DNA of 64,000 nucleotides from JAWSVE01 sp033852115. Its GTDB lineage: Bacteria; Pseudomonadota; Gammaproteobacteria; Pseudomonadales; Cellvibrionaceae. The notes below the pieces were generated by a model. That model worked only from the letters and a program-made list of their open reading frames with translations, was not told the origin of the DNA and did no database searches. The DNA lies in assembly GCA_033852115.1 (NCBI GenBank), contig JAWSVE010000002.1:248001-312000 (forward strand), read 5' to 3'. This document shows, one piece after another, positions 28,640 to 37,898 of this stretch. The position numbers and the translations under genes were made by a program. The stretch's first letter is position 1. Every line of letters starts with the position of its first letter.

Positions 28640-29815
28640 TTAAGTAGTAACGTCCAATTTGAGATGTTTGAAACCACGAAAAAACATATTCTCATAACGT
28701 GAACCGGGTTCCGAAATTTCGATTCGATGAAAGCGGTCAAGTGCTTGATTCAAGACCAAGCAGGCTTCCATCCTTGACAACGCTGCGCCAACACAAAAAT
28801 GTATGCCATGAGAAAAGGCAAGGTGTTTACCTTGACTACGTTCGGGATCAAATACATCTGGGTTTATGAAAATATCACCGTCACGATTAGCGGACCCCAG
28901 GCAACAAATAATAGTTTCCCCCTCATTAACCTGTTGACCTGATAAGTAAACTGGTTGAGTGATAGTCCGGTTTACATACTGGACTGGGCTGTCATAGCGT
29001 AAAGTTTCTTCGACTACGGCTTGAACTAGGCTCCTGTCTTTCCTCAACCGCTCCCAAAGTTCTGGATTTTGTCCAAGAATATTGAACATATTAGACATAA
29101 GGCTGGCTGTAGTCTCATTTCCTGCCACCAAAAGTGTCGTACAAAAGTTAATAATTTCGATATCGCTAAGAGTTCCTCCCGAATACTCAGCTAATACCAA
29201 ATGAGAGATAATATCTTCCGAAGGTTTGCGTTTCTTGATCTCTATTTCGTTTTTGAACAAAGCATGCAGTTCTAAGAATGCTTTTCTACCCAGTAAATGA
29301 GAGTCTTTATTGTGATGACCTACTATCATTTCAGTCCATCGTTTTAAGTCTTGCCATTTATCCTGTCGAATACCGAGCATTTCGGTAACAACCATAATCG
29401 GAAAAGGAATTGTCAGTTGGGTGGCAATATCAAAACTGTCTTTAGGGAGCGCGTGCAAAAGCAGTTCAATTTGTTGGTTAGCCCATGACTCTATTTCTTT
29501 AATTCGCCTTGTTGTGAATGCATGTTTAATAACTGATCGTAGATGGTTGTGTTCAGGTGGATCCTGACTGAATAGCATAAAGCGATAGCCCAAGCCACCA
29601 GGGGATGATGTCAGAGGCCTGTCTGATGAAAAAGTATTGGGGTCTTTGAGAACCTTCAAAACGTCTTTGTAGCAAGTGACCAGCCAGGCCTGATGCGAAG
29701 GGCTGTAAAAGACAGGACTATTTAGGCGCCAATTTGAATAGGTTGGGTATGGGTTGTTCAAAAAACTGGTTGAGCCGGTGTTGAGGAATTCCTTCTCCTC
29801 GGATATGTCATGCAT
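28640..29815 (-). CDS. Cytochrome P450
   Basis: A soluble bacterial class I P450 of 391 residues. The I-helix oxygen motif is AGNETT (231-236), the ExxR pair is Glu 270/Arg 273, and the heme loop is FSHGIHFCVG with the proximal Cys at 341. No redox partner gene is visible in the window. It heads a two-gene minus-strand operon with the diiron protein, divergent from the acyl ligase operon across 515 bp. I infer oxidation of the fatty acyl group or peptide made by the adjacent cluster; the substrate cannot be read from sequence. Confidence 0.93.
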   Translation of the reverse strand: MHDISEEKEFLNTGSTSFLNNPYPTYSNWRLNSPVFYSPSHQAWLVTCYKDVLKVLKDPNTFSSDRPLTSSPGGLGYRFMLFSQDPPEHNHLRSVIKHAFTTRRIKEIESWANQQIELLLHALPKDSFDIATQLTIPFPIMVVTEMLGIRQDKWQDLKRWTEMIVGHHNKDSHLLGRKAFLELHALFKNEIEIKKRKPSEDIISHLVLAEYSGGTLSDIEIINFCTTLLVAGNETTASLMSNMFNILGQNPELWERLRKDRSLVQAVVEETLRYDSPVQYVNRTITQPVYLSGQQVNEGETIICCLGSANRDGDIFINPDVFDPERSQGKHLAFSHGIHFCVGAALSRMEACLVLNQALDRFHRIEISEPGSRYENMFFRGFKHLKLDVTT

Positions 29816-30330
29816 AGAATTTAATAATTATCTGGTTGAAGTGACTCAATCCTATCCTAGAAATATCACTTGATGCAAAAGCTATCCTTTGAAAAAGAAA
29901 AATAAATCATGTTTTTAAATGCATAAAAATGAAACTTCGTATAAGTACCGTAATGTATTGATTGCTAACAAAGCAGCTTAATGCGTTCTAAATGAACTTG
30001 ATTAATAGAAAAGCACATGGATCTACCCAAAGTGATCGCTATGCTGGCGGATTAGGCACTGCTACCATCGGCTATAGCTGATGCGAAGCCTTAGAATCCG
30101 CTAGGTTCGCACAACTACGTCAGATTTTACAGGAGGCAGTAAAATACTTTCCTTGTATTAGGCAGGGAGCGATATATTTCAATAACGGGAAAATAGGGTT
30201 ATATTCAGAATAGATTTATTGATAGCAGTAAATTAAATCGACACGTTAAGCTTGCACATAGAAAATAAAAATAATAGAGTCAGCGATGATTGCATCAAAA
30301 TAGCAACACTTACATACATAATAATTAAAA
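29816..30330. promoter_or_regulatory. Divergent promoter region of island
   Basis: 515 bp of A+T-rich DNA between the P450 and acyl ligase starts. No convincing gene is present; a plus-strand frame from 30017 is interrupted by stops. It should hold the promoters of both arms of the cluster and any binding site for the short AraC-type regulator at 37099. I could not assign -35/-10 boxes. Confidence 0.4.
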
Positions 30331-32016
30331 ATGGACTTATATAAATACAAACATAAGGATATGGTGTCACTATTGGTGGCCCTGTCATACGAACATCCAG
30401 ACCGACCTCTATTTTCTTTTCTAGGAAATAAGAATGAGGTGCGCTCGTCATTATCTGTCGGCCAATTATTTAGAAAATCATCCGCGATGGCTGCATATAT
30501 TCAGGCGCTAGGTGCTGTGGAAAAGCCCGTCGCAATCATCTACCCACATGGCCCGGATTTTATAATTGCTTTTTTTGCAGTCATATTGGCTGGTGCTTAC
30601 CCGATGCCGTTAGCCAAGCCCCGAGGTAATAGCTGGAAGGCCGTAGTAGATGTGCTTCACCAAAGTAATTGTCAATGGGCGCTCACTAACTCCCAAAGCG
30701 CTGCTGTGATAAATGCTTCCGAAGAAATCAATAAAAGCATAAGAATTATCAATACGGAAAGTCTGGTTGATTGTGATCAGTTGTCGAATGACTGGAAAAT
30801 GCCAAGAGTTGAGGCAAGCGATATTGCATTCATTCAATATACGTCTGGATCGACGTCAAAACCTAAAGGTGTAGTAATAACTCATGAGAATATTATGGCG
30901 AACTCTGAGGAGATAAGAAGAGAGTTCGATAATAAACCGGGGGATGTTGGGGTTACCTGGCTACCGTTTTTCCATGATATGGGATTGATTGGGCATATCA
31001 TTCAGCCACTTTATACAGGAATGCTCAACTATTTTTTGTCGCCAATCCGGTTCGTTGCTCAGCCATATCTGTGGCTTGAAGCTATTAGCAAATATGATGG
31101 AGCAGTTAGTGGTGGACCGAATTTTGGTTACCAGCTTTGCTGTGAAAAAGTAAATGACGAGCAGATTGAACGATTGGATTTAAGTGGATGGAAGTTGGCA
31201 TATAGTGGGTCAGAGAAAATAAACCCGGTAACAATGAAAGATTTTAGTCGCAGGTTTGTTGATTGCGGCTATAAATCTTCTATTTTCTATCCTTGTTATG
31301 GATTGGCAGAGTCAACGTTATTTGTTGCTGGCACTAAAGGGGCGATCAAAACGTCCGGCTTAGGTGAAAGCGAATACGTCGCTGTCGGGAAAGTTTCAAA
31401 GAACATCAAGCTAGTGAGTCCAGAGACAAATCAAATCATTCGTGATGGCGATGTGGGTGAAATATATGTCAAGTCAAAATCCATTGCCAGAGAGTATTAC
31501 CTTAATTCACTTGCGAGCAGAGCGATATTTGACCAAACAGTTGCTGGTGATAGAGGATATGTCAAAACAGGTGACTTGGGTTTTATCAAAGATTCAAACT
31601 TATATTTTGTAGGAAGAATTAAAAATATCATCAAACAAAATGGAAAAAATTTTTATCTGGAAGACATTGAGTCCATTGTGCATGAACTAACTAGACCAAT
31701 GCTAGTTAATCGATGTGCAGCAGTTGGTTTGACATTCGATCGTGAGGAGTTGGTTATACTCATAGAGTTGAAAATGAAGCATTTTTCACAGGAGGCGTAC
31801 AATCTGATTGAGATAGATGTCTCCAATGAGTTACGTACACGAATCGGCATCGTTCCATATGCAATAAAAATTGTAGCACCACATTCGATTCCATTAACAA
31901 CAAGTGGAAAAATCAAAAGAGATAAGTGTCAAGAATTATGTAGCAAAATAATAAATACGGTAGATGGATGTATTACTTGGGAGTCTAAAGTGCTCGATAC
32001 AGAAACCTTGAGTTAA
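30331..32016 (+). CDS. Fatty acyl-AMP ligase (FAAL)
   Basis: A 561-residue adenylate-forming enzyme closest in pattern to fatty acyl-AMP ligases. The AMP-binding loop is YTSGSTSKPKG from residue 170, followed by WLPFFHDMGLIG and the GGPNFGYQLC segment, both typical of FAALs. YGLAEST and TGDLGF are present, and the C-terminal catalytic Lys lies in TTSGKIKR. FAALs activate a fatty acid as acyl-AMP and load it on a carrier protein, and the next gene, 4 bp on, is such a carrier. Met 30331 lacks a good ribosome binding site; Met 30361 is an alternative but cuts conserved sequence little. Confidence 0.9.
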   Translation: MDLYKYKHKDMVSLLVALSYEHPDRPLFSFLGNKNEVRSSLSVGQLFRKSSAMAAYIQALGAVEKPVAIIYPHGPDFIIAFFAVILAGAYPMPLAKPRGNSWKAVVDVLHQSNCQWALTNSQSAAVINASEEINKSIRIINTESLVDCDQLSNDWKMPRVEASDIAFIQYTSGSTSKPKGVVITHENIMANSEEIRREFDNKPGDVGVTWLPFFHDMGLIGHIIQPLYTGMLNYFLSPIRFVAQPYLWLEAISKYDGAVSGGPNFGYQLCCEKVNDEQIERLDLSGWKLAYSGSEKINPVTMKDFSRRFVDCGYKSSIFYPCYGLAESTLFVAGTKGAIKTSGLGESEYVAVGKVSKNIKLVSPETNQIIRDGDVGEIYVKSKSIAREYYLNSLASRAIFDQTVAGDRGYVKTGDLGFIKDSNLYFVGRIKNIIKQNGKNFYLEDIESIVHELTRPMLVNRCAAVGLTFDREELVILIELKMKHFSQEAYNLIEIDVSNELRTRIGIVPYAIKIVAPHSIPLTTSGKIKRDKCQELCSKIINTVDGCITWESKVLDTETLS

Positions 32017-32020
32017 ATAT

Positions 32021-32293
32021 ATGGAAACAACAATGAACCAAAATGTTAGAGAAAAAGTCATCGAAAGCTTCCGCCAACTTGTTGGCAATGAAAGAAAGTC
32101 TATTACTATGGATACCAAATTTGGTGAGCTTGGCCTGGACTCGTTAAAACTAATTGAGATCGTATTTGATCTTGAAAATCATTTTGGAACTAGCGCCGAT
32201 GAAGAATTGTTGGCGCAGGTAGAGTCGATAGCGGATTTGGTCGCGCTTTTTGATTCATCAGAAGGGGCAGAAATGCAGGTTTCAGGGTTGTGA
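32021..32293 (+). CDS. Acyl carrier protein
   Basis: A 90-residue stand-alone carrier. The 4'-phosphopantetheine attachment site is Ser 41 in FGELGLDSLKLIEIVFDLE, followed by the helix III region. It sits 4 bp after the FAAL and overlaps the acyltransferase by 4 bp (GTGA), so the three are translationally coupled. It probably receives the fatty acyl chain from the FAAL and presents it to the acyltransferase and perhaps to the P450 or diiron protein. Met 32033 is an alternative start. Confidence 0.92.
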   Translation: METTMNQNVREKVIESFRQLVGNERKSITMDTKFGELGLDSLKLIEIVFDLENHFGTSADEELLAQVESIADLVALFDSSEGAEMQVSGL

Positions 32294-33666
32294 ATCAGCA
32301 AAGTTCTAAATTTTATGCTAAAGATGGCTCAAGACATTTAAGTTGTCTTGGGCGCCCTTTAAAAAGGGCTGCTTGCCTTTTTATGAGCTCAAGTTGGGTG
32401 AGCGTAAAAGCCCTTATGCAAATAGCAAGGCAGCATCATATTGAAGGGAGGTATACGGAAGCCTCGATTGAATGTTTTGACGCGTTTGATGATATTGGCA
32501 GGAATATATTTGATAGGCGTTTGACATCAATTTTAACAAGCCTCTCCTGCGAGCAGGCCGGGGCCCGCGTGATTGGTGGCAACGGGTTTTTGAGAATGGA
32601 TGTGACTCAGAAAACTTTCGATGAAAGTGAAAGTGCTGCCAATGTCCAATTTCTGGAATCAATAATCGAAAAGATAAATGATCTGACCTTTAACGAAATG
32701 CTTTGCATGTATGTGAGGCGATTTTCCAACAGGCTTTTGATGTCTAGCCTTAAGTTGCGTTGTAAACGGCTATTACTTCTACCGCTTGCGCTGCTCAACT
32801 GGGTAGCAACAGGATTTGTGCAGGAGGGTAAAGAGTTTCAAGAGAAAACGGCCATGATGTTGAGTTTTGTACTTCAAGAACCTTATTCTGAAGCGAAAAA
32901 AGTACTTTTCAGGCAAAGACACCAATCAATGGTTACCAACATTCATAGGCATTTGTTCGAACATGCAAAAAGCGAGTACCAAGCCTATTTAAGGGATGGC
33001 TTCTACTGGCAGGATAAGCAAGCGTATGAAAATTATATAAATGTATCAAAAGAATCGCGGGTATTGCTAACTATTCATATGGGTGATTTCGTTAGTGCAT
33101 TTCAACTAATTTCACAACTGGCAGATCCTGGCCGGGAGGCCTTCGTTTTGCGGCGAGAGCAACAAGATATTTGGGACGAACGGCTTGCTGGAGAAAAAGC
33201 ACGTTTGAACTATCGAATTATGCGGCATGGTCAATATAACCCGATTCAAATAGTCAGCTCTCTGAGAAAGGGTAATGCAAGCTTCTCAGCGCTTTTTGAT
33301 CTAAGTGATAGCTTTGGAGAGACTGAAGAGGTTCAATTCTTTGGCCAAACCGCAAGGTTTGTTAAGGGGCCGGTCGAAATTGCAATTGCAGGCCGTACGC
33401 CAATTATTCCCTTTGTAACCTACAGGCGAGGAAATAAAAACATTATAGAGATGGAGAGTGCAATTAGTACAGACCCGCTAAAAGGTGAGACTATGAAGAA
33501 TGCCACAATTCGAATACTGCAAAAACTTGTTTCAAATGCAGAAGAATGGATAAGAGCTCACCCTGAGCAGTGGCAATATTTACCCAATATTCCTTCTTAC
33601 TTTACCGTGCCTGACGTCAAGAGCACATCGAAACGTCCCCAGCTTGATATAACTAAAGCAGCTTAG
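32290..33666 (+). CDS. LpxL/HtrB-like acyltransferase
   Basis: A 458-residue protein whose C-terminal half resembles the lipid A lauroyl/myristoyl acyltransferase family: SRVLLTIHMGDFVSAFQL, then LFDLSDSFGETEEVQFFG, ARFVKGPVEIAI and TPIIPFVTYRRG. The family His is His 263, but the expected acid five residues on (HxxxxE) is Val 268, with Asp 266 at +3 instead. The N-terminal ~220 residues are extra and not recognised. It starts at GTG overlapping the ACP stop. I infer transfer of the ACP-bound acyl chain, possibly to the cluster peptide; a change of chemistry is possible given the altered motif. Confidence 0.75.
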   Translation: MNQQSSKFYAKDGSRHLSCLGRPLKRAACLFMSSSWVSVKALMQIARQHHIEGRYTEASIECFDAFDDIGRNIFDRRLTSILTSLSCEQAGARVIGGNGFLRMDVTQKTFDESESAANVQFLESIIEKINDLTFNEMLCMYVRRFSNRLLMSSLKLRCKRLLLLPLALLNWVATGFVQEGKEFQEKTAMMLSFVLQEPYSEAKKVLFRQRHQSMVTNIHRHLFEHAKSEYQAYLRDGFYWQDKQAYENYINVSKESRVLLTIHMGDFVSAFQLISQLADPGREAFVLRREQQDIWDERLAGEKARLNYRIMRHGQYNPIQIVSSLRKGNASFSALFDLSDSFGETEEVQFFGQTARFVKGPVEIAIAGRTPIIPFVTYRRGNKNIIEMESAISTDPLKGETMKNATIRILQKLVSNAEEWIRAHPEQWQYLPNIPSYFTVPDVKSTSKRPQLDITKAA

Positions 33667-33670
33667 TTTT

Positions 33671-34909
33671 ATGTCAGGCCAGCTATTTAGACAGGAAGCG
33701 ATATCAAACAGTGTAGGGACATTGTTTGGTGAGCCTGTGTATTACCAGCCCTTAGGATTGAAACTGGTTAGCTTGGCGTTGCTCATCGTTTTTGTTGGCT
33801 TGGTAGTTATTCTTGCAACATTAAAATTCAAAGATACACAGATAGTAAGAGGCTATCTAGAGCCAAACGCTGGCGAAGTGAAAGTCTATGGAGGGCGTTC
33901 CGGTGCAGTAGAAAACATTTTCGTTAAGAACGGCCAGGAAGTAAAAAAGGGTGATGTGTTGGTTGTCCTAACGCCACTGGTATTTGGGGAGAGCGGAAGC
34001 TCGATTAGTCAAAGTAAACTAAAAGAGCTAGATGAGCAGATAGCTTACTTAAAAGAATTAATCGATCTTACAAAGTCTAGGCATGTGATAACTAAATCGA
34101 CACTGGAAACCAAAATAGAAGGGGGCAAGCAGGAAATAGAAATTCTGGCTGAAAGCCAGAAAATAATAAAACAGAGACTGGAAATAACTCGTGAAGAAAT
34201 GCAAAAAACAGAAAAGCTTATGACGGAAAATGTGGTCGCTAAATCGGAGTATAACCAGAAGAAGGCTAGCTACTTGAGTATTGCACAGATGTTTCAGGGT
34301 GCACAGCAGGAGCAACTCGCTAGGGAAAATGTAAACACTGAACTACAGCAAGAGCTTTTGTCTCTTCCTGTGAGGCATCAGGAAGATATAGCAAACTTAA
34401 AGAACTCATTAGCCAGGCTTCGCTCCGAACGAATAGAGCTTGAAAGTCAAGGGGCCATTACAGTTGTGGCCCCAGTGAATGGAACCATTTCAAATCTTGA
34501 CGTAAGCACTGGTGATTATTTGATCCCTCAAACACCAATAGTGACCATTTTACCCAAAGACTATTCCTTGGAAGCCAACTTGTTCATGCCATCGAGAGCG
34601 CTGGGCGCGGTCGAGGTAGGTCAGGAGATTATGATTTTCTATGATGCCTACCCTTATCAAACCTACGGTTTCTTTCCCGGAAAAATCACAGACATCTCGC
34701 AAACAGTGACCGACCCGCGAGAATACCTGGTGCCTGTTGCTATAGAAGAACCATTCTATCGGGTAAAAGCAGAGGTGAATTACAGCGATTCCAAAGAAAA
34801 AATATCTTTACGCTCCGGTATGCAGTTTTCAGCTGAAGTAATCACCGCTCATGAAAGTTTACTGGATCGATTGTTCGAGCCGTTTAAAAGTGTGGGAACT
34901 CGCTTATGA
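33671..34909 (+). CDS. HlyD/CvaA-type membrane fusion protein
   Basis: A 412-residue periplasmic adaptor of a type I (microcin-type) exporter. It has one N-terminal membrane helix (LVSLALLIVFVGLVVILATL), a lipoyl half (SGAVENIFVKNGQEVKKGDVLVVL), a long coiled coil from about residue 115 to 250, the second lipoyl half (ITVVAPVNGTISNLDVSTGDYL) and a beta-barrel region. It resembles CvaA of the colicin V system in layout. It starts 4 bp after the acyltransferase and overlaps the ABC exporter gene by 4 bp, tying export to acylation. Confidence 0.9.
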   Translation: MSGQLFRQEAISNSVGTLFGEPVYYQPLGLKLVSLALLIVFVGLVVILATLKFKDTQIVRGYLEPNAGEVKVYGGRSGAVENIFVKNGQEVKKGDVLVVLTPLVFGESGSSISQSKLKELDEQIAYLKELIDLTKSRHVITKSTLETKIEGGKQEIEILAESQKIIKQRLEITREEMQKTEKLMTENVVAKSEYNQKKASYLSIAQMFQGAQQEQLARENVNTELQQELLSLPVRHQEDIANLKNSLARLRSERIELESQGAITVVAPVNGTISNLDVSTGDYLIPQTPIVTILPKDYSLEANLFMPSRALGAVEVGQEIMIFYDAYPYQTYGFFPGKITDISQTVTDPREYLVPVAIEEPFYRVKAEVNYSDSKEKISLRSGMQFSAEVITAHESLLDRLFEPFKSVGTRL

Positions 34910-37026
34910 TTCGGGAGCTTTTTGGTGGTCAATATGTGTTACCGGCTATATTGCAGGCAGAACAAAGTGAATGCGGTCTTGCTTGTGTGGCGATGGTGGC
35001 TTCCTATTATGGGCGCAAAATTGACCTGAATACGTTGCGGCGCGAGTACGCTGTCTCTGCCCGAGGTGCCAATATCCAGGAAATAATGGGAGTATCTCAG
35101 GCTCTGGGACTCAAGACGAGAGCGTTAAGGCTGGAAGTGGCAGATCTCTCCAAATTACAGCTTCCTGCGGTCCTTCACTGGGATATGAAGCATTTTGTAG
35201 TGCTGAAGAAAATTGGTAAAAAAAATGTAACCATCCACGATCCCGCTGTTGGCAGGCGAGACTACAGCATTTCAGAGGTAGGAAAACATTTTACCGGAAT
35301 AGCAATGGAAGCGAGTCCGGGTATTGGGTTTGAAACAAAAAAGCAAATATTGAGAACAAGACTATTTGAGCTGTTTAGGCGTTATCCAGGGTTTAATGCC
35401 GCCATTATCCAGCTCGCAGTATTTTCTTTGTTAATCCAATTGACAGGTATCGCCAGCGCTTTTTATATGCAATTCGTAATAGATGAGGGCATCGCCAAAC
35501 AGGATACTACTTTTTTGACCTCAGTAGCGATAGCTTTCGGTATTATAACGCTAATGTCGGTACTTGTAAGCTTCGTAAGGTCGCGTATACAGATGTATTT
35601 TTCCAATCAGATCGGGTTTCAAATGGTTGGAAATGTCTTCGATCACCTAATGAGTTTGCCCACAGAGTATTTTGAAAAGAGGCATGTGGGGGATTTAACA
35701 TCACGTTTTGGTAGTATCAGGGAAATTCGACGTATTATCACAGAAGACTTGATTACAGTGATACTGGATGGGTTTCTTGCGTTGGTGACCTTGGGGGTTA
35801 TGTTCTATTTCAGTTCCACATTGGCATCTATCGTATTGCTGTTTGTTGTGGTAGCTACCACTATAAAGATTTCAATTATTCCAAAAGTCAGGGCGTTGCA
35901 AGAGCAAAGGCTTGTTGCCGAAGCTAATTCAAATACCAACCTCATGGAGAACATGAGGACAATTGAAACAATAAAATTTTATTGCCGGGAAGTACCTCGT
36001 CTTTTGCTGTGGAGAAATACTTACGCAAAACAAGTCAATGCGAATGTCAAGCTCACTCGGTTCAATATAAACGTGGAAGCTGCATACGGAATAATCTATG
36101 GGTTAGAGAACGTAATTCTTATATACGTGGCTGCGACATTCGTAATAAGTGGCCAGATTACCATTGGCTTCCTAACTGCTTTTGTCGCTTTAAAACAGAA
36201 TTTCGCCGCGTCAATAAAATCATTTGTCGATAAATTGGTGCAAATCCGTTTGGTAAAGCTTCAGCTCGAGCGAGTGTCCGATATAACCTGTACCGAGCCA
36301 GAGTTTAAGGGGTTTTATTTGCCAAAGCTTAGGCCTCCGATCGAAGGAAATCTACGGCTTGAAAATATAGTTTTTTGTTATTCAAAAAACGAACCTTCGA
36401 TTTTAAAGAATATTAATCTCGAAATACCGGCTGGCCATAGTATTGGCATTGTGGGCCCGTCCGGAAGCGGAAAATCAACCTTGATAAAAATTCTTGCTGG
36501 CCTGCTTCAGCCTACTAAAGGTACCGTCAAAATTGATGGTATTTTAATTAATCAATTTGGCATCAGGGAATACCGTGATGTATGTGCAGGTGTTTTCCAG
36601 TCAGACCAATTATTGTCCGGAACAATTCTTGATAATATTACATTGTTTTCTGAAGAGATAGATTATGAGCAACTTAATAGATCAGTTATTGCTGCAGGGT
36701 TGGATAAGGTTATTGATTCTCTGCCCATGAAATACAACAGCCTCATTGGTGATATGGGATCGATAATGTCCGCAGGTCAAAGACAGCGGTTACTAATTGC
36801 CAGAGCTATATACAAAAGACCCAAAATTCTGTTTCTGGATGAGGCAACTGCAAATCTGGATCAGGACTCTGAAAAGATTGTTCTTCAAAATCTGGCGTCA
36901 CTGAAAATAACTACTGTCATTGTGACTCACAGGCAGTCACCATTGTCTTTTGTGCACCAAATATATGTAATTAAAGACAATGGAATAACAGAAGTAGATC
37001 ACGAAATGCTAATGCAGCTCACATAA
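34906..37026 (+). CDS. C39-peptidase ABC exporter
   Basis: A 706-residue peptidase-containing ABC transporter of the CvaB/bacteriocin type. The N-terminal C39 peptidase has Cys 23 in SECGLACVAM, His 96 in MKHFVVL and Asp 112 in IHDPAVG, so it looks active and should cut after a double-glycine-type leader. Six membrane helices follow (about residues 160-430). The ATPase has Walker A GPSGSGKST from 517, signature MSAGQRQR (instead of LSGGQ) and Walker B ILFLDEATANLD. The obvious substrate is the leader peptide gene at 37659. Confidence 0.95.
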   Translation: MIRELFGGQYVLPAILQAEQSECGLACVAMVASYYGRKIDLNTLRREYAVSARGANIQEIMGVSQALGLKTRALRLEVADLSKLQLPAVLHWDMKHFVVLKKIGKKNVTIHDPAVGRRDYSISEVGKHFTGIAMEASPGIGFETKKQILRTRLFELFRRYPGFNAAIIQLAVFSLLIQLTGIASAFYMQFVIDEGIAKQDTTFLTSVAIAFGIITLMSVLVSFVRSRIQMYFSNQIGFQMVGNVFDHLMSLPTEYFEKRHVGDLTSRFGSIREIRRIITEDLITVILDGFLALVTLGVMFYFSSTLASIVLLFVVVATTIKISIIPKVRALQEQRLVAEANSNTNLMENMRTIETIKFYCREVPRLLLWRNTYAKQVNANVKLTRFNINVEAAYGIIYGLENVILIYVAATFVISGQITIGFLTAFVALKQNFAASIKSFVDKLVQIRLVKLQLERVSDITCTEPEFKGFYLPKLRPPIEGNLRLENIVFCYSKNEPSILKNINLEIPAGHSIGIVGPSGSGKSTLIKILAGLLQPTKGTVKIDGILINQFGIREYRDVCAGVFQSDQLLSGTILDNITLFSEEIDYEQLNRSVIAAGLDKVIDSLPMKYNSLIGDMGSIMSAGQRQRLLIARAIYKRPKILFLDEATANLDQDSEKIVLQNLASLKITTVIVTHRQSPLSFVHQIYVIKDNGITEVDHEMLMQLT

Positions 37027-37098
37027 GTTGATTGGATAAAAGAATTTAGATCTTTCAATCTTCGATTATTAGGTTGCTAAAACAGGAGGTGGATAAGC

Positions 37099-37512
37099 AT
37101 GGCCCTGCCCGATCATGTTCATCGTTGGTTGAAGAAAAACCAAGATAACGATATGGCTCTGGATGAGCTTTCCGCCTCTTTAATTAAAATAAAAGCTGCT
37201 GCGGGAACAGCTGAAAAGTCAGTTATTGAGTGGGTGGGGAGTATATTAAGGACCTGTGATCTAATGACAGTCCGAGCCGCGAGTATTGCAGAAACTTTAT
37301 GTGTCAGTGAGCGCACCCTGAGTCGTAAGTTAAGTAAAAAAGGTACGAGCTTTAAGCGTCTCTTGGATGCCGAGCGTAGACGAAGATACCTTTTTCTAAA
37401 AACCGATAGCAAAGTTACTATTAGTGAAATTGCTGAGGCCTTGGGGTTTTCAGACAATAAAAGCCTATATCGAGCTTTGAAACGGTGGGGATCTTCGGTT
37501 ATTACGGAATAA
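37099..37512 (+). CDS. Short AraC-type DNA-binding protein
   Basis: A 137-residue protein that contains little more than the AraC DNA-binding domain: ASIAETLCVSERTLSRKLSKKGTSFKRLLD (first helix-turn-helix), then VTISEIAEALGFSDNKSLYRALKRW (second). The ~45 residues before it are too few for a usual sensing domain. A strong ribosome binding site (AGGAGG at 37083) supports the start. Located between the exporter and the peptide gene, it probably regulates this cluster; how it senses a signal is unclear. Confidence 0.85.
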   Translation: MALPDHVHRWLKKNQDNDMALDELSASLIKIKAAAGTAEKSVIEWVGSILRTCDLMTVRAASIAETLCVSERTLSRKLSKKGTSFKRLLDAERRRRYLFLKTDSKVTISEIAEALGFSDNKSLYRALKRWGSSVITE

Positions 37513-37608
37513 ATTGATCAAGCTAAACCTCCCACTGTCTGATTTTGCCACTAAATTTGGCTGGATTTGAGGTTTAAAATGCAGAAGGCATATGGGAGAT
37601 TTAGAGTG

Positions 37609-37632
37609 CACACAGTTGTGTGTCTTTTTTTT
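37609..37632 (+). terminator. Terminator-like hairpin just before peptide gene
   Basis: CACAC/GTGTG stem with a 4-nt loop, then TC and a run of eight T. It ends only 26 bp before the peptide start codon, leaving no room for a separate promoter after it. Either it ends the upstream operon while a promoter overlaps it, or it acts as an attenuator in the leader of the peptide message. Confidence 0.55.
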
Positions 37633-37658
37633 ACATAGGATCAATATAGGAGAAAACT

Positions 37659-37877
37659 ATGTCAAGTAATACTCTACGTGAATTGTCTTCGACGGAGCTT
37701 GAAGCTGTTAGCGCTGGTTTGTCAATGGAAGATGGTGGGGCAGCCTCTCTTGCTCTAGCAGCAACGGCTGTTATCGCAGGCGCACCATTCGCTGCTGGAT
37801 TTGGATTAGCTGTTGGTGTCGGCTTGCTTTACGGAGCCTATAGTACCAATCGTTTCTCCCATTTGTCCTCCTCCTAA
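37659..37877 (+). CDS. Microcin-like peptide precursor
   Basis: A 72-residue peptide with a strong ribosome binding site (AGGAG, 8 bp upstream). Residues 6-20, LRELSSTELEAVSAG, match class II microcin/bacteriocin leaders of the double-glycine type (compare the colicin V leader RTLTLNELDSVSGG), with AG in place of GG at the cut site. The predicted 52-residue mature part has no Cys. It is rich in Gly and Ala with a long hydrophobic stretch (residues 28-60) containing small-residue repeats such as GFGLAVGVG, and ends in SHLSSS. C39 exporter, adaptor and leader together make it the likely substrate. Acylation by the upstream enzymes is inferred, not shown. Confidence 0.85.
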   Translation: MSSNTLRELSSTELEAVSAGLSMEDGGAASLALAATAVIAGAPFAAGFGLAVGVGLLYGAYSTNRFSHLSSS

Positions 37878-37898
37878 GTCAAAATCCAGTGATATCTA

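Noticed and set aside
30017..30149. Plus-strand frame MDLPKVIAMLAD and its continuation
   Set aside because: Interrupted by two in-frame stops, no recognised similarity and no ribosome binding site; treated as intergenic.
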